Part shown: positions 56,637-64,000 of the stretch, in pieces
Layout: each line of letters starts with the position of its first letter
Position numbering within the stretch: the first letter of the stretch is position 1
DNA from: Pseudomonas sp. ANT_J12
GTDB lineage: Bacteria; Pseudomonadota; Gammaproteobacteria; Pseudomonadales; Pseudomonadaceae
Assembly: GCF_008370045.1 (NCBI RefSeq)
Contig: NZ_VOBN01000009.1
Span: 124,001-188,000 of the forward strand
Direction: 5' to 3'
Length of the DNA: 64,000 bases
The notes under the pieces: generated by a model
What the model was told of the DNA's origin: nothing
Seen by the model: only the letters and a program-made list of their open reading frames with translations
The model's database searches: none
Translations under genes and position numbers: made by a program

Positions 56637-58697
56637 ATGATGAATATGCCTGTCAATAAACCGGTGGTCGTCAAAGCCCCGGAACAACCGAAAACCGCGA
56701 TCTCGGCCCTGTGGCGCCCGGCGCTGGTGCAAGCCTTCGTCAAGCTCGACCCTCGGCAACTGCAGCGTGCGCCGGTGATGCTGGTGGTCGAACTGACTGC
56801 CGTGCTGACCACCGTGCTGTGCTTCATTCCCGACGGCAGCGTGCCGACCTTTGTCGCGGCGCAAATTGCGTTGTGGCTGTGGTTCACCGTGCTGTTCGCC
56901 AACTTCGCCGAAGCCTTGGCCGAAGGTCGTGGCAAGGCCCGCGCCGACAGCCTCAAGGCCGGCAGCGAAGGTTTGAGCGCTCGCCGCCGCACCTCCAATG
57001 GCACCTTCCAGGTGGTGCCCGCCACCAGCCTGCGCAAGGACGATGTGGTGCGCGTCGAAGCCGGGGAAATGATCCCCGGTGATGGCGAGGTGATTGAGGG
57101 TATCGCAGCGGTCAACGAAGCGGCGATTACCGGTGAATCCGCGCCGGTGATTCGCGAGTCCGGCGGCGACCGTTCGGCCGTCACCGGCAACACCCGCCTG
57201 GTGTCCGACTGGCTGCTGGTGCGCATCACCGCCAACCCGGGCGAGTCGACCCTGGACCGTATGATCGCCCTGGTCGAAGGCGCCAAACGCCAGAAAACCC
57301 CGAACGAAGTGGCGCTCGACATCCTGCTGATCGGCCTGACCCTGATCTTCCTGCTGGTGGTCGTGACCCTGCAACCGTTCGCCCACTTCGCCAATGGCAG
57401 CCTGCCGCTGGTGTTCCTGGTGGCGCTGTTGGTGACGCTGATTCCGACCACCATTGGCGGCTTGTTGTCGGCCATCGGTATCGCCGGGATGGATCGTCTG
57501 GTGCGCTTGAACGTGATTGCCAAATCCGGTCGCGCCGTGGAAGCGGCGGGGGACGTGCACGTCCTGCTGCTGGACAAGACCGGCACCATCACCTTCGGCA
57601 ACCGTCGTTGCACCGCCGTGTATGCGGCACCGGGTGTCAGCGCTAAAGAGCTGTCGGAAGGTGCGTTGTTCGCTTCGTTGGCCGATGACACGGCTGAAGG
57701 CAAGTCCATCGTCGAGTACCTGCGTGGCCTGCATCCGCAGCCAGAGCCAAGTCCCGAGCTGCTGACCGCTGTGCCGTTCAGCGCCGAGACGCGCCTGTCC
57801 GGTGTCGACTATCAGGGCCGCGTGTACCGCAAAGGCGCGGTGGATTCACTGTTGGCCTTCGTTGGCCTGAAACGCGCCGACCTGGCGCCGTCTCTGTCCC
57901 GGGAAATCGACAAGATTGCCCAGAGCGGCGGCACCCCGTTGCTGGTCTGTGCCGACGGTAAATTGCTCGGTGCGATCCACCTCAAGGACGTGGTCAAGCC
58001 TGGCATTCGCGAACGTTTCGCCGAGCTGCGCAAGTTGGGCATTCGCACCGTTATGGTGACCGGCGACAACCCGCTGACCGCCGCCGCGATTGCTGCCGAA
58101 GCGGGCGTCGATGACGTGCTGGCCGAAGCCACCCCGGAGAAGAAACTGGCGCGCATTCGCCACGAGCAGAACGACGGTCGTTTGGTCGCGATGTGCGGCG
58201 ACGGCGCCAACGACGCCCCGGCCCTGGCCCAGGCAGACGTCGGCATGGCGATGAACGACGGCACCCAGGCGGCGCGCGAGGCGGCGAACATGGTCGATCT
58301 CGACAGCGACCCGACCAAGCTGCTGGACGTGGTGCAGATCGGTAAAGAGTTGCTGGTGACCCGTGGCGCGTTGACGACCTTTTCCATCGCCAACGACGTG
58401 GCCAAGTACTTCGCAATCCTGCCGGCGCTGTTCGCCTCGATCTACCCGCAACTCGGCGTGCTGAACGTCATGCACCTGAGCAGCCCGCAGAGCGCGATCC
58501 TCTCGGCGATTGTGTTCAACGCCTTGATCATCGTCGTGCTGATCCCCCTGGCCCTGCGCGGTGTGCGGGTGCAGGCGGCGAGTGCGGCGGCATTGCTGCG
58601 CCGCAACCTGCTGATCTACGGCTTGGGCGGGATTGTGGTGCCGTTCGTGGGCATCAAGGCGATCGACATGCTGTTGACGGCGTTGCATCTGGTTTGA
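56637..58697 (+). CDS. kdpB: KdpB, P-type ATPase subunit
   Basis: This 686-residue P-type ATPase powers K+ uptake. The phosphorylation motif DKTGT has D313. TGESAP in the actuator and CGDGANDAPAL in the hinge are intact. There are about seven helices. ATG 56637 or 56640 follows GGAGCTG. A REPIN lies between this gene and kdpC. Confidence 0.98.
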   Translation: MMNMPVNKPVVVKAPEQPKTAISALWRPALVQAFVKLDPRQLQRAPVMLVVELTAVLTTVLCFIPDGSVPTFVAAQIALWLWFTVLFANFAEALAEGRGKARADSLKAGSEGLSARRRTSNGTFQVVPATSLRKDDVVRVEAGEMIPGDGEVIEGIAAVNEAAITGESAPVIRESGGDRSAVTGNTRLVSDWLLVRITANPGESTLDRMIALVEGAKRQKTPNEVALDILLIGLTLIFLLVVVTLQPFAHFANGSLPLVFLVALLVTLIPTTIGGLLSAIGIAGMDRLVRLNVIAKSGRAVEAAGDVHVLLLDKTGTITFGNRRCTAVYAAPGVSAKELSEGALFASLADDTAEGKSIVEYLRGLHPQPEPSPELLTAVPFSAETRLSGVDYQGRVYRKGAVDSLLAFVGLKRADLAPSLSREIDKIAQSGGTPLLVCADGKLLGAIHLKDVVKPGIRERFAELRKLGIRTVMVTGDNPLTAAAIAAEAGVDDVLAEATPEKKLARIRHEQNDGRLVAMCGDGANDAPALAQADVGMAMNDGTQAAREAANMVDLDSDPTKLLDVVQIGKELLVTRGALTTFSIANDVAKYFAILPALFASIYPQLGVLNVMHLSSPQSAILSAIVFNALIIVVLIPLALRGVRVQAASAAALLRRNLLIYGLGGIVVPFVGIKAIDMLLTALHLV

Positions 58698-58727
58698 CGC
58701 TCTGTGGCGGTGTGTCAGATGCGCCGT

Positions 58728-58795
58728 CTTCGCGGGCAAGCCTCGCTCCTACAGGAAAATGTATTCCCCTGTAGGAGCAAAGCTTGCTCGCGAAG
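58728..58795. repeat. REPIN-like inverted repeat, family B, copy 3
   Basis: The arms CTTCGCGGGCAAGCCTCGCT and a slightly degenerate complement (AGCAAAGCTTGCTCGCGAAG) flank a short centre. It sits in the 160-bp gap between kdpB and kdpC, so it interrupts the kdp operon. Confidence 0.85.
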
Positions 58796-58856
58796 AATGC
58801 ACCACGGTTCACCTGACTGAACGCGGTATTTGTTCCCTGAATTCGAGGATTTTGAA

Positions 58857-59402
58857 ATGTCCACAATGATACGTCCGGCCCTGAGCCTGCTGGTGCTGAT
58901 GACCCTGATCACCGGCGTCGCCTACCCACTGGTGGTGACCGGTGTCGCGCAAGTCGCGTTCCCGGACCAGGCCAATGGCAGCCTGGTGCGTGATGCCGAC
59001 GGCAAGGTCCGTGGTTCGTCGCTGATTGCCCAGGATTTCGTCGGTGACGCCTGGTTCCACCCACGGCCGTCGGCCGGTGCGTTTGCCACGGTATCGAGCA
59101 GTGCCAGCAACCTGTCGCCGAGCAACCCGGCGCTGGCCACGCGGGTGATCGACGATGCCAATAAACTGCAAGTGCCGGGGCAAGGTCCGGTGCCGTTGGC
59201 GATGCTGACCACCTCCGGCAGCGGCCTCGATCCCCACTTGCCTCCGGCGGCGATTGCCTATCAACTGGCGCGTGTTGCGGCGGCGCGTAATGTGCCGGTG
59301 TCTACGCTTGAGCAACTGCTGAACGCGAACATCGAGCAGCCGCTGGTGGGGCCGCCAGTGGTGAATGTGTTGGCATTGAACATCGCGCTGGAAAAACTGT
59401 AA
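58857..59402 (+). CDS. kdpC: KdpC, accessory subunit
   Basis: This 181-residue protein has one N-terminal helix and a periplasmic domain with the family motifs SLIAQDF, FHPRPSA, ASNLSPSNP and SGSGLDPH. KdpC joins KdpA and KdpB and raises ATP affinity. The ATG at 58857 follows CGAGGATT; an in-frame start at 58830 is less likely. It is separated from both kdpB and kdpD by REPIN-like repeats. Confidence 0.97.
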   Translation: MSTMIRPALSLLVLMTLITGVAYPLVVTGVAQVAFPDQANGSLVRDADGKVRGSSLIAQDFVGDAWFHPRPSAGAFATVSSSASNLSPSNPALATRVIDDANKLQVPGQGPVPLAMLTTSGSGLDPHLPPAAIAYQLARVAAARNVPVSTLEQLLNANIEQPLVGPPVVNVLALNIALEKL

Positions 59403-59407
59403 GAGAG

Positions 59408-59515
59408 GATCGTTCCCACGCTCTGCGTGGGAATGCATCAAATGGACGCTCTGCGTCCGCTATTGGGACGCAGAGCGTCCCGGGCTGCATTCCCATGCGG
59501 AGCGTGGGAACGATC
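59408..59515. repeat. REPIN-like inverted repeat, family C, copy 1
   Basis: The ends GATCGTTCCCACGCTCTGCG and complement enclose inner inverted segments (GGACGCTCTGCGTCC and GGGACGCAGAGCGTCC). It lies between kdpC and kdpD. The matching copy follows kdpE at 62933-63045. Confidence 0.87.
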
Positions 59516-59530
59516 AAGAGAACTTCAAGC

Positions 59531-62176
59531 ATGAGTGATTCCGGCCGCGCCGACGCGCTGTTAGCAGACCTGCCCCGCGACGGCCGTGGCCGGCTCAAGG
59601 TGTTCCTCGGTGCCGCCCCCGGTGTCGGCAAGACCTACGCCATGTTGCAAGCGGCCCACACCCAACTGCGCCAAGGCGTGAAAGTCATCGCCGGCGTGGT
59701 GGAAACCCACGGCCGCGCCGAAACCGAAGCCCTGCTCGGCGGCCTGCCGCAACAGCCGCTGGTGCGCTCGGAATACCGTGGTGTGATGCTTGAAGAAATG
59801 GACCTCGACGGCCTGATCAAAGCCAAGCCGAAACTGGTGCTGGTCGACGAACTGGCCCACAGCAACGCCCCGGGCAGTCGTCACGCCAAACGCTGGCAAG
59901 ACATCCAGGAACTGCTCGCCGCCGGCATCGACGTCTACACCACGGTCAACGTCCAGCACCTGGAAAGTCTCAACGATAAAGTGCGCGGCATCACCGGCGT
60001 CCAGGTTCGCGAAACCCTGCCGGACTGGGTCCTGCAAGAAGCCTACGAACTGCTGCTGATCGACCTGCCGCCCCGGGAACTGCTGGAGCGTCTGCGCGAC
60101 GGCAAGGTCTACGTACCGGAACAGGCGCGGGCGGCCATCGATGCGTTTTTCACCCAGACCAACCTCACCGCCCTGCGGGAAATGGCCATGCAAACCGCAG
60201 CGGCCCAGGTCGATGATGACCTGGCCCAGGGTTATCGCCAGCTCGGTCAGGCGGCGCCAGCGGTGCGCGGTCGTTTATTGGTCGGGGTCGATGGCGATGC
60301 CCAGGCCGAGCGCCTGGTGCGTCACGCCAGCCGCGTCGCCCAGCGTCGGCATCTGCCGTGGAGCCTGGTGCATGTGGACAACGGCCGCGTGCGCGATGAG
60401 CAATCGCGCCTGCGCCTGCAAAGCGCCCAGCAACTGGCCGAGCGCCTCGGTGGCGAAGTGGTGCTGCTGCGGGCCGGCGAGGTGGCGAAAACCCTGATCC
60501 AGCACGCCACCGAACGCCGCGCCAGTCTGGTGTTGGTTGGTCAGTCGCGGCAGCGTTTGCGTCGACGCTTGTTCGGCGGTGGTCTGGCGTCCCGTTTGTT
60601 GCGCGATGCCCGTGGTCTGGAAATCAACGTCCTCGACAGCGATCAGGAAACTCATGCACCGCGTCAGCGTTCAGCCCATTCACTGGTCTGGTTCGATTAC
60701 GCACTCGCCTTGGTGGCAACGATTTTGGCCAGTGCTTTGGCCTGGGCAGTGGCGAGTGTTCTGCCGCTGCCGAATATCTCCCTGGTGTTCCTCGCCGCCG
60801 TGTTGCTGGTGGCGGTACGCAGCAGCCTCGGCCCGGCGCTGGCGTGTGCGGCGCTGTCGTTTCTGACCTACGACTTTCTGTTCATCCCGCCGAATTTCTC
60901 CTTCAGCATCCAGCGCGAAGAAGACGTCCTGACCTTGCTGTTCTTCCTGCTGATGGCGGCGCTCACCGGTAACCTCGCGGCCCGTCAGCGTCGGCAATTG
61001 CAGGCGTTGCGCGACACCCAGGAAGAAACCAGCGAACTGCTCGACCTGTCACGCAAACTCACCGCCGCCACCGACCGCCAAGCCGTGGTCAGCGCCGCCG
61101 CCCAGCATTTGAACGGCTGGAGCGACCTGCAATTGTGCCTGCTCAACCGCGACGGGCAGGGCGGCTGGAAAGTCGAGACCGGTGGCCCGCTGGAGTTCTC
61201 CGAAGCCGAACGCGCTGCCGCCGATTGGGCCTGGCAACACGATCAACCGGCGGGGGCGGGCACCGGCACCTTGCCGTTCGGGCGTTGGTGGTGGTGGCCG
61301 TTGTCGGTCGAGGATGGGCCGTTGGGCTTACTCGGTGTTTGTGCCAACGAAGGCCAGACCTTGAGCGGCCAGCGTCGGCGTTTGTTGACCGCCCTGAGCC
61401 AGCCGCTGGCCCAGGCGTTGGCCCGTGCGCAACTGGCTGAAGACCTGGAAGCCGCGCGGTTGCACGGCGAAACCGAGCAGTTGCGCAGCGCCTTGCTCGC
61501 CTCGGTGTCCCACGATTTGCGCACGCCGCTGACCTCCATGCGCGGCAGCATCGACAGCCTGCTGGCCCTCGGCGAGGCGATCCCGCTGGAGGATCGCCGT
61601 GAATTGCTCGAAGGCACCCGCGACGAAGCCGAACGCCTGGACCGCTACATTCAAAACCTGCTGGACATGACTCGCCTGGGTCACGGCGCCCTGAAACTGG
61701 CCCGGGACTGGGTGTCGCCAGCGGATATCGTCGGCAGTTCGCTTAATCGCCTGCGCGCGGTGCTGGCGCCGTTGCAGGTCAGCACCGAAGTGCCGGCCGA
61801 GTTGCCGTTGCTGTACGTGCATGCGGCGTTGATCGAACAGGCGCTGGTCAACGTGATCGAAAACGCCGCGCGGTTTTCACCGGTGCACGGACGCCTGCAA
61901 GTGCGCGCCGGGGCGGATGACAACGAGTTGTTTTTCGCGGTGAGCGATGAAGGTCCAGGGATTCCGGAGGATGAACGAGCGAAGATTTTCGACATGTTCT
62001 ACACCGCCGCTCGCGGTGATCGCGGCGGGCAGGGCACGGGGTTGGGGCTGGCGATTTGTCAGGGCATGGTCGGCGCACATGGCGGGCGGATCAGCGTCGG
62101 CGATGGCATTGAAGGACGGGGCACCTGCATCACGCTTCATCTGCCATTGCAGGAACAGCCGGATTTTGAAAATTAA
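59531..62176 (+). CDS. kdpD: KdpD, potassium sensor histidine kinase
   Basis: This 881-residue kinase has the N-terminal KdpD domain (Walker A GAAPGVGKT, about residue 30), a USP-like domain at about 255-370, four membrane helices at about 395-490, a GAF-like region and a C-terminal kinase. The phosphorylated histidine is H661 in SVSHDLRTPL, with later N (NVIENAARF) and GTGLGLAI boxes. It phosphorylates KdpE at low K+. The ATG at 59531 (MSDSGRADALL) is preferred. kdpE follows 68 bp downstream. Confidence 0.98.
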   Translation: MSDSGRADALLADLPRDGRGRLKVFLGAAPGVGKTYAMLQAAHTQLRQGVKVIAGVVETHGRAETEALLGGLPQQPLVRSEYRGVMLEEMDLDGLIKAKPKLVLVDELAHSNAPGSRHAKRWQDIQELLAAGIDVYTTVNVQHLESLNDKVRGITGVQVRETLPDWVLQEAYELLLIDLPPRELLERLRDGKVYVPEQARAAIDAFFTQTNLTALREMAMQTAAAQVDDDLAQGYRQLGQAAPAVRGRLLVGVDGDAQAERLVRHASRVAQRRHLPWSLVHVDNGRVRDEQSRLRLQSAQQLAERLGGEVVLLRAGEVAKTLIQHATERRASLVLVGQSRQRLRRRLFGGGLASRLLRDARGLEINVLDSDQETHAPRQRSAHSLVWFDYALALVATILASALAWAVASVLPLPNISLVFLAAVLLVAVRSSLGPALACAALSFLTYDFLFIPPNFSFSIQREEDVLTLLFFLLMAALTGNLAARQRRQLQALRDTQEETSELLDLSRKLTAATDRQAVVSAAAQHLNGWSDLQLCLLNRDGQGGWKVETGGPLEFSEAERAAADWAWQHDQPAGAGTGTLPFGRWWWWPLSVEDGPLGLLGVCANEGQTLSGQRRRLLTALSQPLAQALARAQLAEDLEAARLHGETEQLRSALLASVSHDLRTPLTSMRGSIDSLLALGEAIPLEDRRELLEGTRDEAERLDRYIQNLLDMTRLGHGALKLARDWVSPADIVGSSLNRLRAVLAPLQVSTEVPAELPLLYVHAALIEQALVNVIENAARFSPVHGRLQVRAGADDNELFFAVSDEGPGIPEDERAKIFDMFYTAARGDRGGQGTGLGLAICQGMVGAHGGRISVGDGIEGRGTCITLHLPLQEQPDFEN

Positions 62177-62244
62177 GAGCCGAATGTGAAGCCTGAACAC
62201 GCTTGCGCTACTCTCTTGCCACTTCTTTGTGTTGATGGGAATTC

Positions 62245-62934
62245 ATGAGCCAGACCGCGACCATTTTGGTCATCGACGACGAACCGCAGATCCGCAAGTT
62301 CCTGCGCATCAGCCTCGCTTCCCAGGGCTACAAAGTGCTGGAGGCCGGCACCGGCAACGAAGGCCTGGCGCAAGCCGCGCTGAACAAGCCCGATTTGCTG
62401 GTGCTCGACCTCGGCCTGCCGGACATGGACGGCCAGCAAGTGCTGCGCGAGTTTCGTGAGTGGTCAACAGTGCCGGTGCTGGTGCTGTCGGTGCGCGCCA
62501 GCGAGGGGCAGAAGGTTGAAGCGCTGGATGGCGGCGCCAACGATTACGTGACCAAGCCGTTCGGCATTCAGGAATTTTTGGCCCGGGTTCGCGCCTTGTT
62601 GCGCCAGGCTCCGGCCGGTGAAGCCCAGCAAGCGGCCCTGACGTTCGGCCCGTTGACCGTGGACCTGGCCTATCGCCGAGTGCTGCTCGACGGCGCCGAA
62701 GTCGCGCTGACCCGCAAGGAGTATGCGGTGCTGGCGCAACTGGCGCGGCATCCGGGGCGGGTCATCACCCAGCAGCAATTGCTCAAGGACATCTGGGGGC
62801 CGACCCATACCGAGGACAGTCATTACCTGCGGATTGTGGTCGGGCATCTGCGCCAGAAACTGGTGGATGATCCGACCCAGCCACGGTTTATCGTGACCGA
62901 GGCGGGGGTGGGGTATCGGTTGATCGAGCCCTGA
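62245..62934 (+). CDS. kdpE: KdpE, response regulator
   Basis: This 229-residue OmpR-type regulator has a receiver domain with D11, D12 and the phosphoacceptor D55 (LDLGLPD), K104 in TKPFG, and a C-terminal winged helix ending VGYRLIEP. When phosphorylated by KdpD it activates the kdpFABC promoter; a candidate site is at 54729. Its stop codon overlaps the first base pairs of a REPIN-like repeat. Confidence 0.98.
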   Translation: MSQTATILVIDDEPQIRKFLRISLASQGYKVLEAGTGNEGLAQAALNKPDLLVLDLGLPDMDGQQVLREFREWSTVPVLVLSVRASEGQKVEALDGGANDYVTKPFGIQEFLARVRALLRQAPAGEAQQAALTFGPLTVDLAYRRVLLDGAEVALTRKEYAVLAQLARHPGRVITQQQLLKDIWGPTHTEDSHYLRIVVGHLRQKLVDDPTQPRFIVTEAGVGYRLIEP

Positions 62935-63045
62935 TCGTCCCCACGCTCCGCGTGGGAATGCATCCTGTGACGCTCCGCGTCACGACTTCAAGAGCGGACG
63001 CGGAGCGTCCATGGCGGCATTCCCACGCGGAGCGTGGGAACGATC
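62933..63045. repeat. REPIN-like inverted repeat, family C, copy 2
   Basis: The ends GATCGTCCCCACGCTCCGCG and GCGGAGCGTGGGAACGATC match copy 1 at 59408. Inner GTGACGCTCCGCGTCAC and GGACGCGGAGCGTCC palindromes are also present. It starts inside the kdpE stop codon and stops 17 bases before the end of the convergent patatin gene. Confidence 0.87.
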
Positions 63046-63062
63046 AGGTAACGTTCAAATGC

Positions 63063-64000
63063 TCAATTCTGCTCATTCTCATACCGATCCATCGTATCCC
63101 GCGCAATCTCCCGTCCCAGCGCGATCAACTCCGGCGCCTTGTAGAACTCGAAAAACCGGCACACACGCTTCGGCACGTTGATCAGGATGTCCGGCGGATA
63201 CCCGGCAATCTTGTACTGCGCCAACGAAGTCTGCATCACCTCGAAACTCTGGTTGATCAAGTCCAGCAAAGACGCCGGCCCGACGTTGTCGATGATGAAC
63301 GATCCGGTAGCGGACTTCGGCGCGCCATCGCCTTGCGGAGCGGCGGCGGGTTGCTGGGCTTCGGGTTCGGCAGACTCGATCCACGGATTGATCTCCGCCG
63401 CTTCGGCCTTCAACGCTTCCTGTTCCAGCAGCAGCAATTGCTCAGCCTGTTTGCGTCGGAACGGCATCTTCGAACCCAGCGAATTGACCAGGCTGTTGAA
63501 GCGTGACTTGAACGCCGGAGGACGCGGGATCACCGGCAGTTGATAGTGGCGCTGGTTGGTCGAGTTGAGGTTGACCGCGATGATCAAATCGCAATGGCTC
63601 GACACCACCGGCACGATTGGCAACGGGTTCAACAAACCACCATCCACCAGCATGCGGTTGCCCTGCATCACTGGCGTGAACAGACTGGGAATCGCCGCCG
63701 AGGCGCGGATGGCCTGATGCAGACAGCCGGCCTGGAACCAGATTTCCTGCTGGTTGGTCAGGTCGGTGGCCACCGCTGTGTAGGGGATGCGCAGGTCTTC
63801 GATGTTGATCTCGCCGACGATTTTGCGGATCTGGCCGAAGACTTTTTCGCCACGAATCGCGCCGAGCCGGAAGCTGACATCCACCAGACGCAACACGTCG
63901 AGGTAATCCAGGCTTTCGATCCAGTTGCGATATTCGTTGAGTTTGCCGGCGGCATAGATCCCGCCGACCACGGCGCCCATCGAGCAACCGGCGATGCAGG
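63063..64000 (-). CDS. Patatin-like phospholipase, N-terminus beyond the window
   Basis: The 312 visible residues belong to the patatin/RssA family of serine lipid hydrolases. The nucleophile motif GCSMG (GxSxG) is within ten codons of the right edge, and the catalytic aspartate is in VDGGLLNPLPI. Only a short N-terminal part with the oxyanion glycine loop is missing. A C-terminal tail of about 100 residues is rich in Ala, Glu and Pro. It is convergent with kdpE. Substrate unknown; bacterial patatins often act on membrane phospholipids. Confidence 0.9.
   Translation of the reverse strand, partial: CIAGCSMGAVVGGIYAAGKLNEYRNWIESLDYLDVLRLVDVSFRLGAIRGEKVFGQIRKIVGEINIEDLRIPYTAVATDLTNQQEIWFQAGCLHQAIRASAAIPSLFTPVMQGNRMLVDGGLLNPLPIVPVVSSHCDLIIAVNLNSTNQRHYQLPVIPRPPAFKSRFNSLVNSLGSKMPFRRKQAEQLLLLEQEALKAEAAEINPWIESAEPEAQQPAAAPQGDGAPKSATGSFIIDNVGPASLLDLINQSFEVMQTSLAQYKIAGYPPDILINVPKRVCRFFEFYKAPELIALGREIARDTMDRYENEQN

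Noticed and set aside
55049..57709. Antisense frame of almost 900 codons across kdpA and kdpB
   Set aside because: It crosses two certain genes and their junction and has no protein-like motifs.
59408..63045. Repeats around kdpDE considered as a CRISPR array or transposon ends
   Set aside because: There are only two copies, each an internally symmetric hairpin, with no regular spacers, no transposase and no target duplications. REPIN-like elements fit better.

Overview
The window is a stretch of Pseudomonas chromosome, most likely from the P. fluorescens group. Three things point there: the gene order mtaD/mtnA-gyrA-serC-pheA-hisC-tyrA/aroA-cmk-rpsA-ihfB-lapA, the natural TyrA-AroA fusion, and several families of GC-rich REP/REPIN inverted repeats. 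No rRNA, tRNA, CRISPR array, insertion sequence or phage gene was recognised. Genus placement is firm; species is inference.

Layout. (1) 1-6000: the N-terminal part of a large unrecognised protein runs off the left edge. It is followed by a membrane GGDEF-EAL protein, an UndA-type diiron oxidase (1-undecene synthesis) and a soluble diguanylate cyclase. (2) 6.3-11.2 kb: a minus-strand group mtaD, ubiG, mupP, yciK, divergent from mtnA. It covers methylthioadenosine salvage, ubiquinone methylation and MurNAc-6-P recycling. (3) 11.6-23.8 kb: core genes gyrA, serC, pheA, hisC, tyrA-aroA, cmk, rpsA, a small lipoprotein gene, ihfB and lapA. The serC-to-cmk genes overlap or nearly abut.

(4) 24.0-47.5 kb: an O-antigen island between lapA and comEA, visibly more AT-rich than the core from about 27 kb on. 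rfbBDA supplies dTDP-glucose derivatives and wzz sets chain length. An RmlC-FdtA fusion and an FdtB-like aminotransferase point to dTDP-L-rhamnose and a dTDP-3-amino-3,6-dideoxyhexose. Wzx, a glycosyltransferase, Wzy, a rhamnose-4-epimerase-like SDR, a serine-acetyltransferase-like protein and a CgeB-like protein follow. The wbpV/wbpL/wbpM initiation set comes next. Downstream of wbpM lies an overlapping cassette gtrB, acetyltransferase-ketoisomerase fusion, gtrA, GT-C-like protein. It looks like a periplasmic side-chain system carrying an acetamido sugar. Three minus-strand genes close the island: an FdtC-like N-acetyltransferase, a secreted SGNH hydrolase and a membrane acyltransferase. The last two resemble an OafB-type O-acetyltransferase split in two.

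(5) 47.8-54.4 kb: comEA, an SDR, a FabF-like synthase, a TetR regulator, a GntR regulator with a DUF1989 protein, a small DUF2897-like protein and an ethanolamine-type permease. (6) 54.7-63.0 kb: kdpFABCDE, the high-affinity potassium ATPase with its sensor kinase and response regulator, interrupted by REPIN-like repeats. (7) The right edge holds a patatin-like phospholipase gene, cut at its 5' end.
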